Below, piece by piece: positions 43,809-51,123 of a stretch of 64,000 bases of DNA. The stretch is taken from positions 62,001-126,000 of IMG/VR virus record IMGVR_UViG_3300042923_000524. One strand, written 5' to 3'. The DNA comes from a virus. Position numbers and translations under genes: made by a program. The notes below the pieces were generated by a model, which was given only the letters and a program-made list of their open reading frames with translations, was not told the origin of the DNA and ran no database searches. Numbering within the stretch: position 1 is the first letter of the stretch; each line of letters begins with the position of its first letter.

Positions 43809-44195
43809 ATGAATGAAAAAATGTTTGAAATGGCAGTAAGAACAAAAATGAGGTTTCCATTTAAGGGAATGGTATCAGTTGAGGATTTGTGGGATTTAAA
43901 TGTAAGAGACTTGGATTTGGTTTTTAAATCCTTGAATTCACAGTTAAAGCAGGTAAAAGAAGAAAGTTTGCTTAATGTTAGAACAAAACAAGATGAAGAA
44001 ATTGACTTGAAAATTGAAATTGTTAAGCATATAGTTAGTATTAAGTTAGAAGAAGAACAATTGAGAAATAAAGCCAAAGAAAACAGAGAAAAGAAGCAAA
44101 GAATATTGGAGATTTTATCAACGAAGCAAGATGCAGATTTACAAAACAAATCGCCTGAAGAACTTATGAAGATGCTTAATGAACTAGATAATTAA
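43809..44195 (+). CDS. Coiled-coil protein
   Basis: 128 aa (an ATG at 43800 is too near the ribosome binding site). Helical and charged; ends in NKSPEELMKMLNELDN. Cotranscribed with the 678-aa gene, 24 nt downstream. Function unknown. Confidence 0.5.
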   Translation: MNEKMFEMAVRTKMRFPFKGMVSVEDLWDLNVRDLDLVFKSLNSQLKQVKEESLLNVRTKQDEEIDLKIEIVKHIVSIKLEEEQLRNKAKENREKKQRILEILSTKQDADLQNKSPEELMKMLNELDN

Positions 44196-44207
44196 AGATG
44201 GTATAAT

Positions 44208-44246
44208 ATATTAGTATACAGGGTTTTATTTCCTGTATACTAATAT
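44208..44246 (+). terminator. 15-bp perfect inverted repeat
   Basis: ATATTAGTATACAGG (44208-44222) pairs with CCTGTATACTAATAT (44232-44246), loop GTTTTATTT. No T-run follows, so terminator, operator or RNA-stabilising hairpin are all possible. Confidence 0.55.
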
Positions 44247-44324
44247 TAAAACCTAGTAATTGCAACAGGTATAGAAGTTAAATGTTTCGATGAAATGTCA
44301 ATTCTGTCTAGAAAGGAGTTTTGT

Positions 44325-44630
44325 ATGTTAGAATATGAATATTGGGATGTTAAAAAAACAAATAAAACTAATGAAGGATTAATAACTGCTGTTGAGTTAA
44401 GAGATAAAGATTATAATGCATTACAACTTGATTTTAAATGGGACGGTTGTATTAATCTTTGGAAGTATTATAATGGCTATACTCCAGATGATGATTCTGA
44501 AGAAGCTAGAGAAAATATGGATTACATTCATATTTGTGATTTAGAAGAGTTTATAAATCAATTACAAGAAGTCTTAGTTATTGCAAAAGATATATTAGGT
44601 GAAGAAAAATATGAACGTGATTTTAGATAA
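44325..44630 (+). CDS. Small acidic protein
   Basis: 101 aa, MLEYEYWDVKKTNKTNEGLI..., with LQLDFKWDGCINLWKYYNG and a helical acidic C-terminus. AAAGGAG upstream. Function unknown. Confidence 0.55.
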   Translation: MLEYEYWDVKKTNKTNEGLITAVELRDKDYNALQLDFKWDGCINLWKYYNGYTPDDDSEEARENMDYIHICDLEEFINQLQEVLVIAKDILGEEKYERDFR

Positions 44631-44687
44631 AAAGAAGATTTTAAAGATATATAATAATTATTTAACAACATTAAAGGAGGAATGAAG

Positions 44688-44852
44688 ATGGTTCAATATA
44701 TATGGGGCGTTATGGCAATTTGCAGTATTACATGGATATTATATTTAACTTTAAAATATAGAAAGTGTATACCTAATATAGTAGCATTGGCAATTAATTT
44801 ACAATCTTTATTATTGTTGGTCATAGTTATTGGCAATATCTATTCAAGATAA
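44688..44852 (+). CDS. Small two-helix membrane protein
   Basis: 54 aa, hydrophobic at 3-22 and 30-50. The second in-frame ATG (44688) is 7 nt from AAAGGAGG and preferred over 44682. Function unknown. Confidence 0.5.
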   Translation: MVQYIWGVMAICSITWILYLTLKYRKCIPNIVALAINLQSLLLLVIVIGNIYSR

Positions 44853-44979
44853 TTAGTTACAATAAATTATAAAAATAAATATAAAATTTATTTGAAATGC
44901 ATATTGCATTTGTTTCCGACATATAATATAATAAGCATAATAACAAATATAAAAATTATATAAAGGAGTGGTAATTGAA

Positions 44980-45636
44980 ATGACAACATGCATTCAAAAC
45001 ATTAATAGTCACACTACATACGATAAACCAATAAACACACTAATCAACGCAGCACAAAAATTATTAGAGGTACGGAAAGGTGATTTGATATTTGTAGACT
45101 TTGACCAACTAATAAAAAGTGGTAGAGACCATAGTATACAATCGAAACCTAGACCAGCGGTAGTTTTAAGCAATAACGTTGGAAACAAGTTTTCACCTAC
45201 TATTTGGGTGGCAACATTAACTTCTAATCTTAACAAAAATAAACTACCAACACATGTAAAAGTATCTGAAGAAACAGGACTTAGATTTGATTCGTTGGTT
45301 TTAGTAGAACAGGTATTCACAATTGACAAAAAACTTATATTATCAAAAGTGGGGAAATGTTCAGCACATATAATGGAGCAAATTGACACAGCAGTTAAAA
45401 TTCAAGCAGGTACAATTGATTTAGAGTATATAGAAGATACAGTTAATTGGATTAATAAAGTAGAGTGCGAAGCTCGAATAAATGGGTTTGACCCAGAGGA
45501 TGCAAGATTACACACTAGACTAGTTAAGGAATTGCAATCTTATTGTAATCAATATGGATATGATTATACTAAGGTATTAAAAGAAAAAACATTTATAAAA
45601 GTCTCCGTGGACAATAGAAAACAAAATGCAATGTAA
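44980..45636 (+). CDS. MazF/PemK-family toxin-like protein
   Basis: 218 aa. VRKGDLIFVDFDQLIKSGRDHSIQSKPRPAVVLSN followed by TIWVATLTSN and ...VLVEQVFTIDKK is the MazF/PemK RNA-interferase fold; the C-terminal ~70 residues are an extension beyond the usual ~115 aa. No MazE-type antitoxin precedes it; the next gene, 21 nt on, is a TPR protein. It may cut RNA under control of that partner, or be a regulator. AAAGGAGTGG upstream; ATATAAAA in the leader. Confidence 0.7.
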   Translation: MTTCIQNINSHTTYDKPINTLINAAQKLLEVRKGDLIFVDFDQLIKSGRDHSIQSKPRPAVVLSNNVGNKFSPTIWVATLTSNLNKNKLPTHVKVSEETGLRFDSLVLVEQVFTIDKKLILSKVGKCSAHIMEQIDTAVKIQAGTIDLEYIEDTVNWINKVECEARINGFDPEDARLHTRLVKELQSYCNQYGYDYTKVLKEKTFIKVSVDNRKQNAM

Positions 45637-45657
45637 AATATAAAAATGGAGGACGGC

Positions 45658-46305
45658 ATGATGAACAATAATTTTGTAGGGGAACAGAATGAGGTTAGAA
45701 CTTTTATAGATAAAAGTAAATTTAATGAAGCAATTTTTAAATGTAAAACAGTATTAGAAACATTAAACGATAATTATATCGAAGATAATCACAACAAATG
45801 GTTTTTTAATCTAAGAATTGCAATATGTTATAGAAAAAAAGGTCAATTTAAAAAAGCATTAAATTATGTATTTGAAAGTAAAAACTACACAAATGATTTA
45901 AAAGAGCATATGGAATGTAATTGGGTTTTAGGAAATTGTTATTACTCTATGAAGTTATATAAAAAAGCTACACTATTTTTTAGACAATGCAGTGACTACT
46001 TTACAAACAACAACATGGAAGATGAACGTATTCATATGGATTTCAACATTGCAAAAATTGAAAATGACGATGTAAAAATTAATAGACTTTTGATTGAAGC
46101 TTATAATATGGTAAATATCGATGCCGATTCTCTAAGTAATGCAGAGTGGTTTTTCAACAACGCTTATGAAACCCTCTGCGAAATATACATAGATAGAAAT
46201 CAATTAGAAATTTTTGAAGAAACTATTGTTAAAATTAAAGATAGAAATATTGTTGATGATTTACGAAATAGAATGCAAGTGGTGAATATCACTAACATTT
46301 TATAA
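45658..46305 (+). CDS. TPR protein, RRNPP-like peptide receptor candidate
   Basis: 215 aa. Helical repeats: FNEAIFKCKTVLETL, WFFNLRIAICYRKKGQFKKALNYV, CNWVLGNCYYSMKLYKKATLFFRQC and a fourth near the end, the TPR layout of Rap/AimR-type receptors but without an N-terminal HTH. It lies between the MazF-like gene and an exported repeat peptide, the usual receptor-peptide order. Start: ATG after TGGAGGACGGC. Confidence 0.65.
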   Translation: MMNNNFVGEQNEVRTFIDKSKFNEAIFKCKTVLETLNDNYIEDNHNKWFFNLRIAICYRKKGQFKKALNYVFESKNYTNDLKEHMECNWVLGNCYYSMKLYKKATLFFRQCSDYFTNNNMEDERIHMDFNIAKIENDDVKINRLLIEAYNMVNIDADSLSNAEWFFNNAYETLCEIYIDRNQLEIFEETIVKIKDRNIVDDLRNRMQVVNITNIL

Positions 46306-46327
46306 TATAAAACAAGGAGGAAAAAGA

Positions 46328-46474
46328 ATGAAAAAAATTGCATTGTTTCTCACAACAGTTGCGGTACTTGCGATGTTGGTTGGAGGTATGGTTTTTGCTT
46401 CTGACGTTACAGACCCAAAAGTAGCTAAACCAGTGGTAGTGAGTCCTAATTCTGACGTTACAGACCCAAGATAA
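46328..46474 (+). CDS. Exported propeptide with a duplicated heptad (signal-peptide candidate)
   Basis: 48 aa: a Sec signal sequence (MKKIALFLTTVAVLAMLVGG, cleavage likely after VFA24) followed by SDVTDPK (25-31), a spacer, and SDVTDPR (42-48) at the C-terminus. Two near-identical exported heptads right after a TPR gene are what is expected of a Phr/AimP-like communication peptide. GGAGG 8 nt upstream; terminator downstream. Confidence 0.75.
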   Translation: MKKIALFLTTVAVLAMLVGGMVFASDVTDPKVAKPVVVSPNSDVTDPR

Positions 46475-46479
46475 TTAAT

Positions 46480-46507
46480 AAAACAAGAGGGGTGAAATGC
46501 CCCTCAA
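46480..46507 (+). terminator. Terminator after the peptide gene
   Basis: GAGGGG-tgaaatg-CCCCTC (46487-46505) followed by A-rich sequence; a strong hairpin, weak T-run. It could also be a partial terminator. Confidence 0.6.
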
Positions 46508-46542
46508 ACAAAAAACTACAATAAAAATGAGGTGACAACATT

Positions 46543-46893
46543 ATGATAGACCAAAACAAAGTAAAAAATCTATGTGAAAAATATAAAATCAACTACAAAA
46601 TACATCCTAATAATATCTATATGGAAACTCCATTAAATACTTGGATATGTGAAGATAAGGATACTCACTATCGCCTTAAACATAAAAATAAAGGTGTCTG
46701 TAAACATACGATGCATATGCACGATAGAAAATTTGAAAATGTAAATGAAGTATTAGAATATATACATACTCATGACACAAAGACAATATTTGACCGTAGA
46801 AGAAGTAATGAGAGAAGATTAGATAGGTTATTTGAATCTATATCAATACATAAAAAATCAAATAAGAAAATAAATAAATCAATTAGTATATAA
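46543..46893 (+). CDS. Hypothetical protein
   Basis: 116 aa, MIDQNKVKNLCEKYKINYKI..., with HKNKGVCKHTMHMHDRKFEN (His/Cys-rich) and a very basic C-terminus (RRRSNERR, KKSNKKINKS). GAGGTG upstream. Function unknown. Confidence 0.55.
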   Translation: MIDQNKVKNLCEKYKINYKIHPNNIYMETPLNTWICEDKDTHYRLKHKNKGVCKHTMHMHDRKFENVNEVLEYIHTHDTKTIFDRRRSNERRLDRLFESISIHKKSNKKINKSISI

Positions 46894-47025
46894 ATAGATT
46901 AACATAAATAATGAATATAAATATTTTTCATGATTCACACATACATATCAGTATAATTACTTGACACCAAGGATATAATTATATTAAGATATAAATAAGA
47001 ATGAATATAAAAGGATGTGTGAGTT

Positions 47026-48336
47026 ATGAAAATAGGAAAAGATAGAGATTTACTAGAGAAAGAATTAGCAAAAATATTCGTAAAGTATAATTTAGATAAT
47101 AATGTAATCAATAAAATTAAAGAAGAATTTATATCAAGAGGGGTATCTTCAGGAGAATTCTTGTCTATTATAGATGGCAAAATTCAGATTGAAACAATCC
47201 CTCTTAATATGCTTTGTCTTTTAACAGAGTTGTTTTATAAAGAAACTACAGAGCAAAATATAAAACCAGAAACTTATTTTACTGAACAAGAAATTAACAC
47301 AGCTAAGAATTTTAGACGAGAGTCAGAAGAACAATCTAAATATCCATTAGTATTTGAAAATGTCATGAAGATTGGTGATGACCACTATGTAACATATAAA
47401 ACAGCTCAAGAAGTTGCTGGTTACTATGCAAAGAATTTAATTGTTTATAACAAACAAACTCAAAGAAATGCAAAGTACAGTGAGTATCAAGATAAAATTG
47501 TTGAAATGATAAGTATAAATAAATCTTCTATTTCTGATATTGCAAAAGATATTGTTGAGGGCAGACAAATTACAAACTTTATCACTTTTAATATTCTTCA
47601 AAATGGCGAAGAGAATTTTGAATATGATGCTAAAAATAAAACTTTAACTGTATTTGAAGGTGAGATTGATATACTTGACGGTTTTCATAGGTCAATGGGA
47701 ATTCTCTCAGCAGTACAGAAAGAGCCTAATGTAAAATATATCACTGGAATTAATATAGTGAATTGGGATATTGAAAAATCAAGAAGATTTATTGTACAGG
47801 AAGATAAGAGAAATAAGATTAATGCTTCTCATGTAAAATCACTTAATCCAGATAGATATGAAAACATGATTATTAAAAAACTAAATGAGAGTAGTTCAAG
47901 TGATTTAAAAGGCAAAATTACTACAGATAATTTATTTATAAGAAAACATAAAGCTTTAACAACATATGATGTTATTAATAATACTATTCAAAAAGAATAT
48001 AAAGACATTAAAACCAATAGAGATGCTTCTTTAATTGCTGAATGGTTAATTGAATTCTTTAATGAATTAATTGGTTTGTATCCAACTGAGTTTTTAACTG
48101 AAATTGAATCTACTAAGGAAACTTCATTTATTAACAATGAGAATATGTTCGCAGGTTATATTTCACTTTCAAAAGAATTACAGAATGTTAGCAATTGGAG
48201 ACAAAAACTACAGGAAGTGATGAGTAAAATTGATTTTAGCGTTAATAATTCTAAGTGGGAAAGTCTTAAATCTGCAACAGAATTAAACAAGAGATTATTA
48301 AAGAATATATCTAATTATTTTAGAGAGATTGTTTAG
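47026..48336 (+). CDS. DGQHR-domain (DndB-like) protein
   Basis: 436 aa. The central VFEGEIDILDGFHRSMGILSA matches the DGQHR motif family that includes DndB, and the following RFIVQEDKRNKINASHVKSL agrees. DGQHR proteins are ParB/DndB-related and usually bind DNA or nucleotide. Its position directly before the MrpR-like repressor suggests a role in lysogeny control; no other dnd genes are present. Confidence 0.6.
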   Translation: MKIGKDRDLLEKELAKIFVKYNLDNNVINKIKEEFISRGVSSGEFLSIIDGKIQIETIPLNMLCLLTELFYKETTEQNIKPETYFTEQEINTAKNFRRESEEQSKYPLVFENVMKIGDDHYVTYKTAQEVAGYYAKNLIVYNKQTQRNAKYSEYQDKIVEMISINKSSISDIAKDIVEGRQITNFITFNILQNGEENFEYDAKNKTLTVFEGEIDILDGFHRSMGILSAVQKEPNVKYITGINIVNWDIEKSRRFIVQEDKRNKINASHVKSLNPDRYENMIIKKLNESSSSDLKGKITTDNLFIRKHKALTTYDVINNTIQKEYKDIKTNRDASLIAEWLIEFFNELIGLYPTEFLTEIESTKETSFINNENMFAGYISLSKELQNVSNWRQKLQEVMSKIDFSVNNSKWESLKSATELNKRLLKNISNYFREIV

Positions 48337-48365
48337 TTAAAAAATTAAGAAAGGTGTGAATATAA

Positions 48366-49331
48366 TTGAAACATTTTATTATGTATAATCCAGAATTAAA
48401 AAATGTTTATCTTAATACTATTGACAACGAAGGAACTAGAGAAAATATTGGATATACTTTTCAAAAGGCTAGAATACTAGAAGATGAAAAAGGAAAAGAT
48501 ATATGTCATTTTAATTTTGATGAATTAGGTGAATTATGGAGTAGCTTCAGAGCAAAAAGTTTTGCTGCCATTACTACTAAAGTTAGTATTATAGTTAAGT
48601 ATATTGACTTTTGTATTGATAAAGGATTGGCTGATGTAAACTACAATTGGGCAAAGATGTACTTTAATGAAGATGGATTAAGACCATATGTAAGCAAAGT
48701 TGCTATAGGTAATAAAATAATTGACAAAGAAACTTTAGAAGATATAATTGATTTTTGTGCTAACGCTCAAGATGCTGTAATCTTTGCATTATTATTTGAA
48801 GGTGTAAAGGGTAGACCAATACAAGAAAATGCCTTTGAAGAAGTTAGGAATCTTAGAATGGTTGATTGTAATACTGATACTAATGATATTATACTAAGAC
48901 AAGATGATGGTAAAACAAGAGTTATTCAAATATCTGAAAGAACTATGAATTTAATAGTAGATGCTTATAATCAACAAACGTATTTAAGAAAAAATGGCGA
49001 ATCAACCGCAAAACTTAAAGAGATAGAAATGATTGATACAGGTTATGTTTTAAAATTAGGTGATATAGGCAAGAATTCCAATTCGAGTGAAGATAGAATA
49101 AGTCATCAAGTTTTATTTAGAAGACTAAAGAATATTGCAAAAGCATATGGAAATAGTTTTTTAACACCTACTAATATTTACATGAGTGGAATGGTTGACT
49201 ATGCTCAAAGACTGCAAACTGAAAAAGGTGTAGAATTAGACAATAATGATTATATTCATATATGTGAGAAATATGGAATAGACCCTAAAAGATGGTATAA
49301 GATAAAAGTGGAGATTAAGCAGTATCTATAA
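48366..49331 (+). CDS. MrpR/YopR-like master repressor
   Basis: 321 aa from a TTG (ATG at 48381 also possible). Starts ...MYNPELKNVYL and carries VIFALLFEGVKGRPIQE and VLFRRLKNIAKAYGNSFLTPTNI in the order of the SPbeta lytic repressor MrpR (YopR) as I remember it. It has the tyrosine-recombinase fold without catalytic residues: the Arg position reads VKG and no catalytic Tyr is present. It should keep lytic promoters off during lysogeny. Confidence 0.65.
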   Translation: MKHFIMYNPELKNVYLNTIDNEGTRENIGYTFQKARILEDEKGKDICHFNFDELGELWSSFRAKSFAAITTKVSIIVKYIDFCIDKGLADVNYNWAKMYFNEDGLRPYVSKVAIGNKIIDKETLEDIIDFCANAQDAVIFALLFEGVKGRPIQENAFEEVRNLRMVDCNTDTNDIILRQDDGKTRVIQISERTMNLIVDAYNQQTYLRKNGESTAKLKEIEMIDTGYVLKLGDIGKNSNSSEDRISHQVLFRRLKNIAKAYGNSFLTPTNIYMSGMVDYAQRLQTEKGVELDNNDYIHICEKYGIDPKRWYKIKVEIKQYL

Positions 49332-49398
49332 TTTAAAAATAAAGTAGTTTTATTACTACTTTAACAAATACAAATATAAAATTTATTTAATAAAAGTG

Positions 49399-49430
49399 TT
49401 GACAAAGGCAAAAAGTGGTAGTAGTATTAT
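49399..49430 (+). promoter_or_regulatory. Promoter upstream of small genes
   Basis: TTGACA (49399-49404), then AGTATT or TATTAT 18-20 nt on, preceded by AAATATAAAATT (about 49373). Precedes the 26-aa membrane peptide. Confidence 0.5.
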
Positions 49431-49447
49431 AGATAAGAGGTGAGTAT

Positions 49448-49528
49448 ATGAAACAATATGGATATATGATTCTTGTTTTAGGTATTATTGGAGTGGCTAT
49501 AGCAGTGGTAATAAGATTTATAAAATAA
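49448..49528 (+). CDS. Tiny membrane peptide
   Basis: 26 aa, MKQYGYMILVLGIIGVAIAV..., one transmembrane helix. AGAGGTGAG upstream. Followed by an ACCAAAT/ATTTGGT leader hairpin (49532-49550). Possibly a small toxin-like or regulatory peptide; unknown. Confidence 0.45.
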   Translation: MKQYGYMILVLGIIGVAIAVVIRFIK

Positions 49529-49608
49529 GCTAACCAAATTGAGATTTGGTCGTGATTTTAGAAAAACTAGCCGCTGCGAGAGTAGGGTTGTAGAAAAGGA
49601 GAATAAAT

Positions 49609-49794
49609 ATGAAAAGTGATAATGTAATTAAAGAAACAAGAGTTTTAGATAATGGAAAGAAATTTAATGTTATAGTAAGATATGTCGGAACAGGTACTAT
49701 AGAAGATATTCTCACAGATTTTGCAAACGAAATGGTTAAAAAGATAAATTTAGGAGTTGATAAATATGACAAATTATCAAAACAGATTAAATGA
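49609..49794 (+). CDS. Small protein, paralogue of 49902
   Basis: 61 aa, MKSDNVIKETRVLDNGKKFN... with IVRYVGTGTIEDILTDFANEMVKKIN, which matches NVTWVHTGEKTIKEFISDYAEQIIKKIN two genes downstream. AAAGGAG upstream. Overlaps the next gene. Tandem duplication; function unknown. Confidence 0.55.
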   Translation: MKSDNVIKETRVLDNGKKFNVIVRYVGTGTIEDILTDFANEMVKKINLGVDKYDKLSKQIK

Positions 49795-49918
49795 TTTGAG
49801 AAAAGAATATATTAACAATCTTAAAGAGGAAGGTGACATATCATCTAATGAAGAATGGTTAATAAATAAACTTTTTGATTTTCTAATAGAGGGGGCTAAC
49901 AATGACAGCTCGAGATAA
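49766..49918 (+). CDS. Small helical protein
   Basis: 50 aa, MTNYQNRLNDLRKEYINNLK..., overlapping both flanking paralogues (28 bp and 17 bp) in another frame. TAGGAGTTG 6 nt upstream supports it. The position between the two copies suggests it was part of the duplicated unit. Function unknown. Confidence 0.5.
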   Translation: MTNYQNRLNDLRKEYINNLKEEGDISSNEEWLINKLFDFLIEGANNDSSR

Positions 49919-50090
49919 TTCAAATGTAGTTTATAAAGAAGGTTATCCTAAAATCACTAAAACAGTGCATAGGTCAAGAGGTGGCTATGACATAAATGTG
50001 ACTTGGGTACACACAGGAGAAAAAACTATAAAAGAATTTATTTCAGATTATGCAGAGCAAATAATTAAAAAGATTAATGATAAAATTTAA
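49902..50090 (+). CDS. Small protein, paralogue of 49609
   Basis: 62 aa, MTARDNSNVVYKEGYPKITK..., with the conserved TxKEFISDYAEQIIKKIN block shared with 49609. AGAGGGGG upstream. These small proteins recur in clostridial phages as YddF/Tgl-like families of unknown role. Confidence 0.5.
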   Translation: MTARDNSNVVYKEGYPKITKTVHRSRGGYDINVTWVHTGEKTIKEFISDYAEQIIKKINDKI

Positions 50091-50115
50091 AATCAAAAGA
50101 AGGGAGGGTAGTTAT

Positions 50116-50400
50116 ATGACTGGTGAATTATTAATAAAAGGAAATACTGGTTGTTATCACATATTGAATTCAAAGGATTGTATAAATCACAATGTATCAG
50201 AAATCTTAGATTTTAATTTAGATAAAGAAAAGACTATATGTATTACAACAAAGAGTGAAAATATTTTATTTAATGAATGTGGAATTGTTAATAAACACCA
50301 AGTACAAGAAAATATGTTTGATTATTTTGTAAATGATAAAAATCTCACACAGATATTATGGGATAACTTAAATAATAAAATTGTGTTTAAAGTATCTTAA
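50116..50400 (+). CDS. Hypothetical protein
   Basis: 94 aa, MTGELLIKGNTGCYHILNSK..., beta-rich. GGGAGGG 9 nt upstream. It ends 35 nt before the predicted tracrRNA, so transcription may run into the Cas12f locus. Whether it is part of that system is unknown. Confidence 0.5.
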   Translation: MTGELLIKGNTGCYHILNSKDCINHNVSEILDFNLDKEKTICITTKSENILFNECGIVNKHQVQENMFDYFVNDKNLTQILWDNLNNKIVFKVS

Positions 50401-50430
50401 ATAACATTTAAATTTATTGGCACTAAATAA

Positions 50431-50690
50431 TAAAGGCGGTCTTAGCAAAGGAGTAAAACCTTTAATTGTCTGCAAGGATAATTTCGCCTATAGTCGAGAT
50501 AGTGACAAGTAAATCTTATTAATAAGTTTTGTAATACACTCGATAAGGTAATAAGTGCGAAAGTGAAGCGAACGTGTTTCTACTGTAGTATTCGCACCTA
50601 TTGAAACTGCTAACACAAAGTCCGTTAGCACAACTTATAATTAAATACAATTGTAACAATTGAATAGTTTCGCATTATTATAACTTAAAA
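50431..50690 (+). ncRNA. Predicted tracrRNA of the Cas12f system
   Basis: Helices: AGGCG/CGCCT (50434-50489), TCGAG/CTCGA (50494-50543) followed by TAAGGT, AATAAGTGCGAA/TTCGCACCTATT (50550-50602, one mismatch), inner GAAGC/GTTTC, and TGCTAAC/GTTAGCA (50608-50630). Then ACAACTTATAATTAAATACA and TTGTAAC (50630-50657) is nearly the complement of the array repeat, an anti-repeat. The TCGAG...CTCGATAAGGT core resembles published Cas12f1 tracrRNAs from memory. Confidence 0.75.
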
Positions 50691-50722
50691 GTGTTGAAAA
50701 TGCTGTTTTGGATTTGTAAGCA

Positions 50723-51017
50723 GTTACAATTTGTATATTATATAGGTTGTAAGTTTTAGAGCATTGATTTCTGTTTCTATTGCGTTTAAAGTTACAATTT
50801 GTATATTATATGAGTTGTAAGTTACTTTGCAAATGTCGAAAATAGATGTATAATTATTACAATTTGTATATAAATATGGGTTGTAAGTTGACTACAGGTG
50901 TTAATATTTATTTATTCTTCATGTTGCAGTGTATTATATGAGCTGTAAGTTTAAAAGCCATTTATAAAATCATCTTTGTATTTGCTTTTGCAATCTGTAT
51001 ATTATATGAGTTCTAAG
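50723..51017 (+). CRISPR. Degenerate five-repeat CRISPR array of the Cas12f system
   Basis: Repeats of about 31 nt begin GTTACAATTTGT and end GAGTTGTAAG. R1 50723-50753, R2 50791-50821 (2 changes), R3 50856-50887, R4 50923-50949 (4-nt deletion), R5 50987-51017. Four unrelated spacers of 34-37 nt lie between them: 50754-50790, 50822-50855, 50888-50922 and 50950-50986. A repeat 3' end (GGATTTGTAAG) just before R1 hints at a lost sixth unit. Repeat ends TTACAA/TTGTAA are complementary. Confidence 0.8.
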
Positions 51018-51123
51018 ACATAATTAATTGGAAAAGTTAATATATAATAATAAATTGTAAATGATAGATGTTATGATGTGAATTTAATTTATATAAGAAA
51101 AAATATAAAATAGGAGAGATAAG

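Noticed and set aside
43787-44149. Minus-strand 120-aa Cys/Phe/Ser-rich frame
   Set aside because: Antisense shadow of the coiled-coil gene with typical reverse-complement composition.
44980-45636. Classical MazEF toxin-antitoxin pair
   Set aside because: No MazE-like gene of ~80 aa upstream; the neighbour downstream is a TPR protein, so only the toxin fold is supported.
46935-47180. Minus-strand 81-aa frame
   Set aside because: Overlaps the start of the DGQHR gene and has no ribosome binding site.
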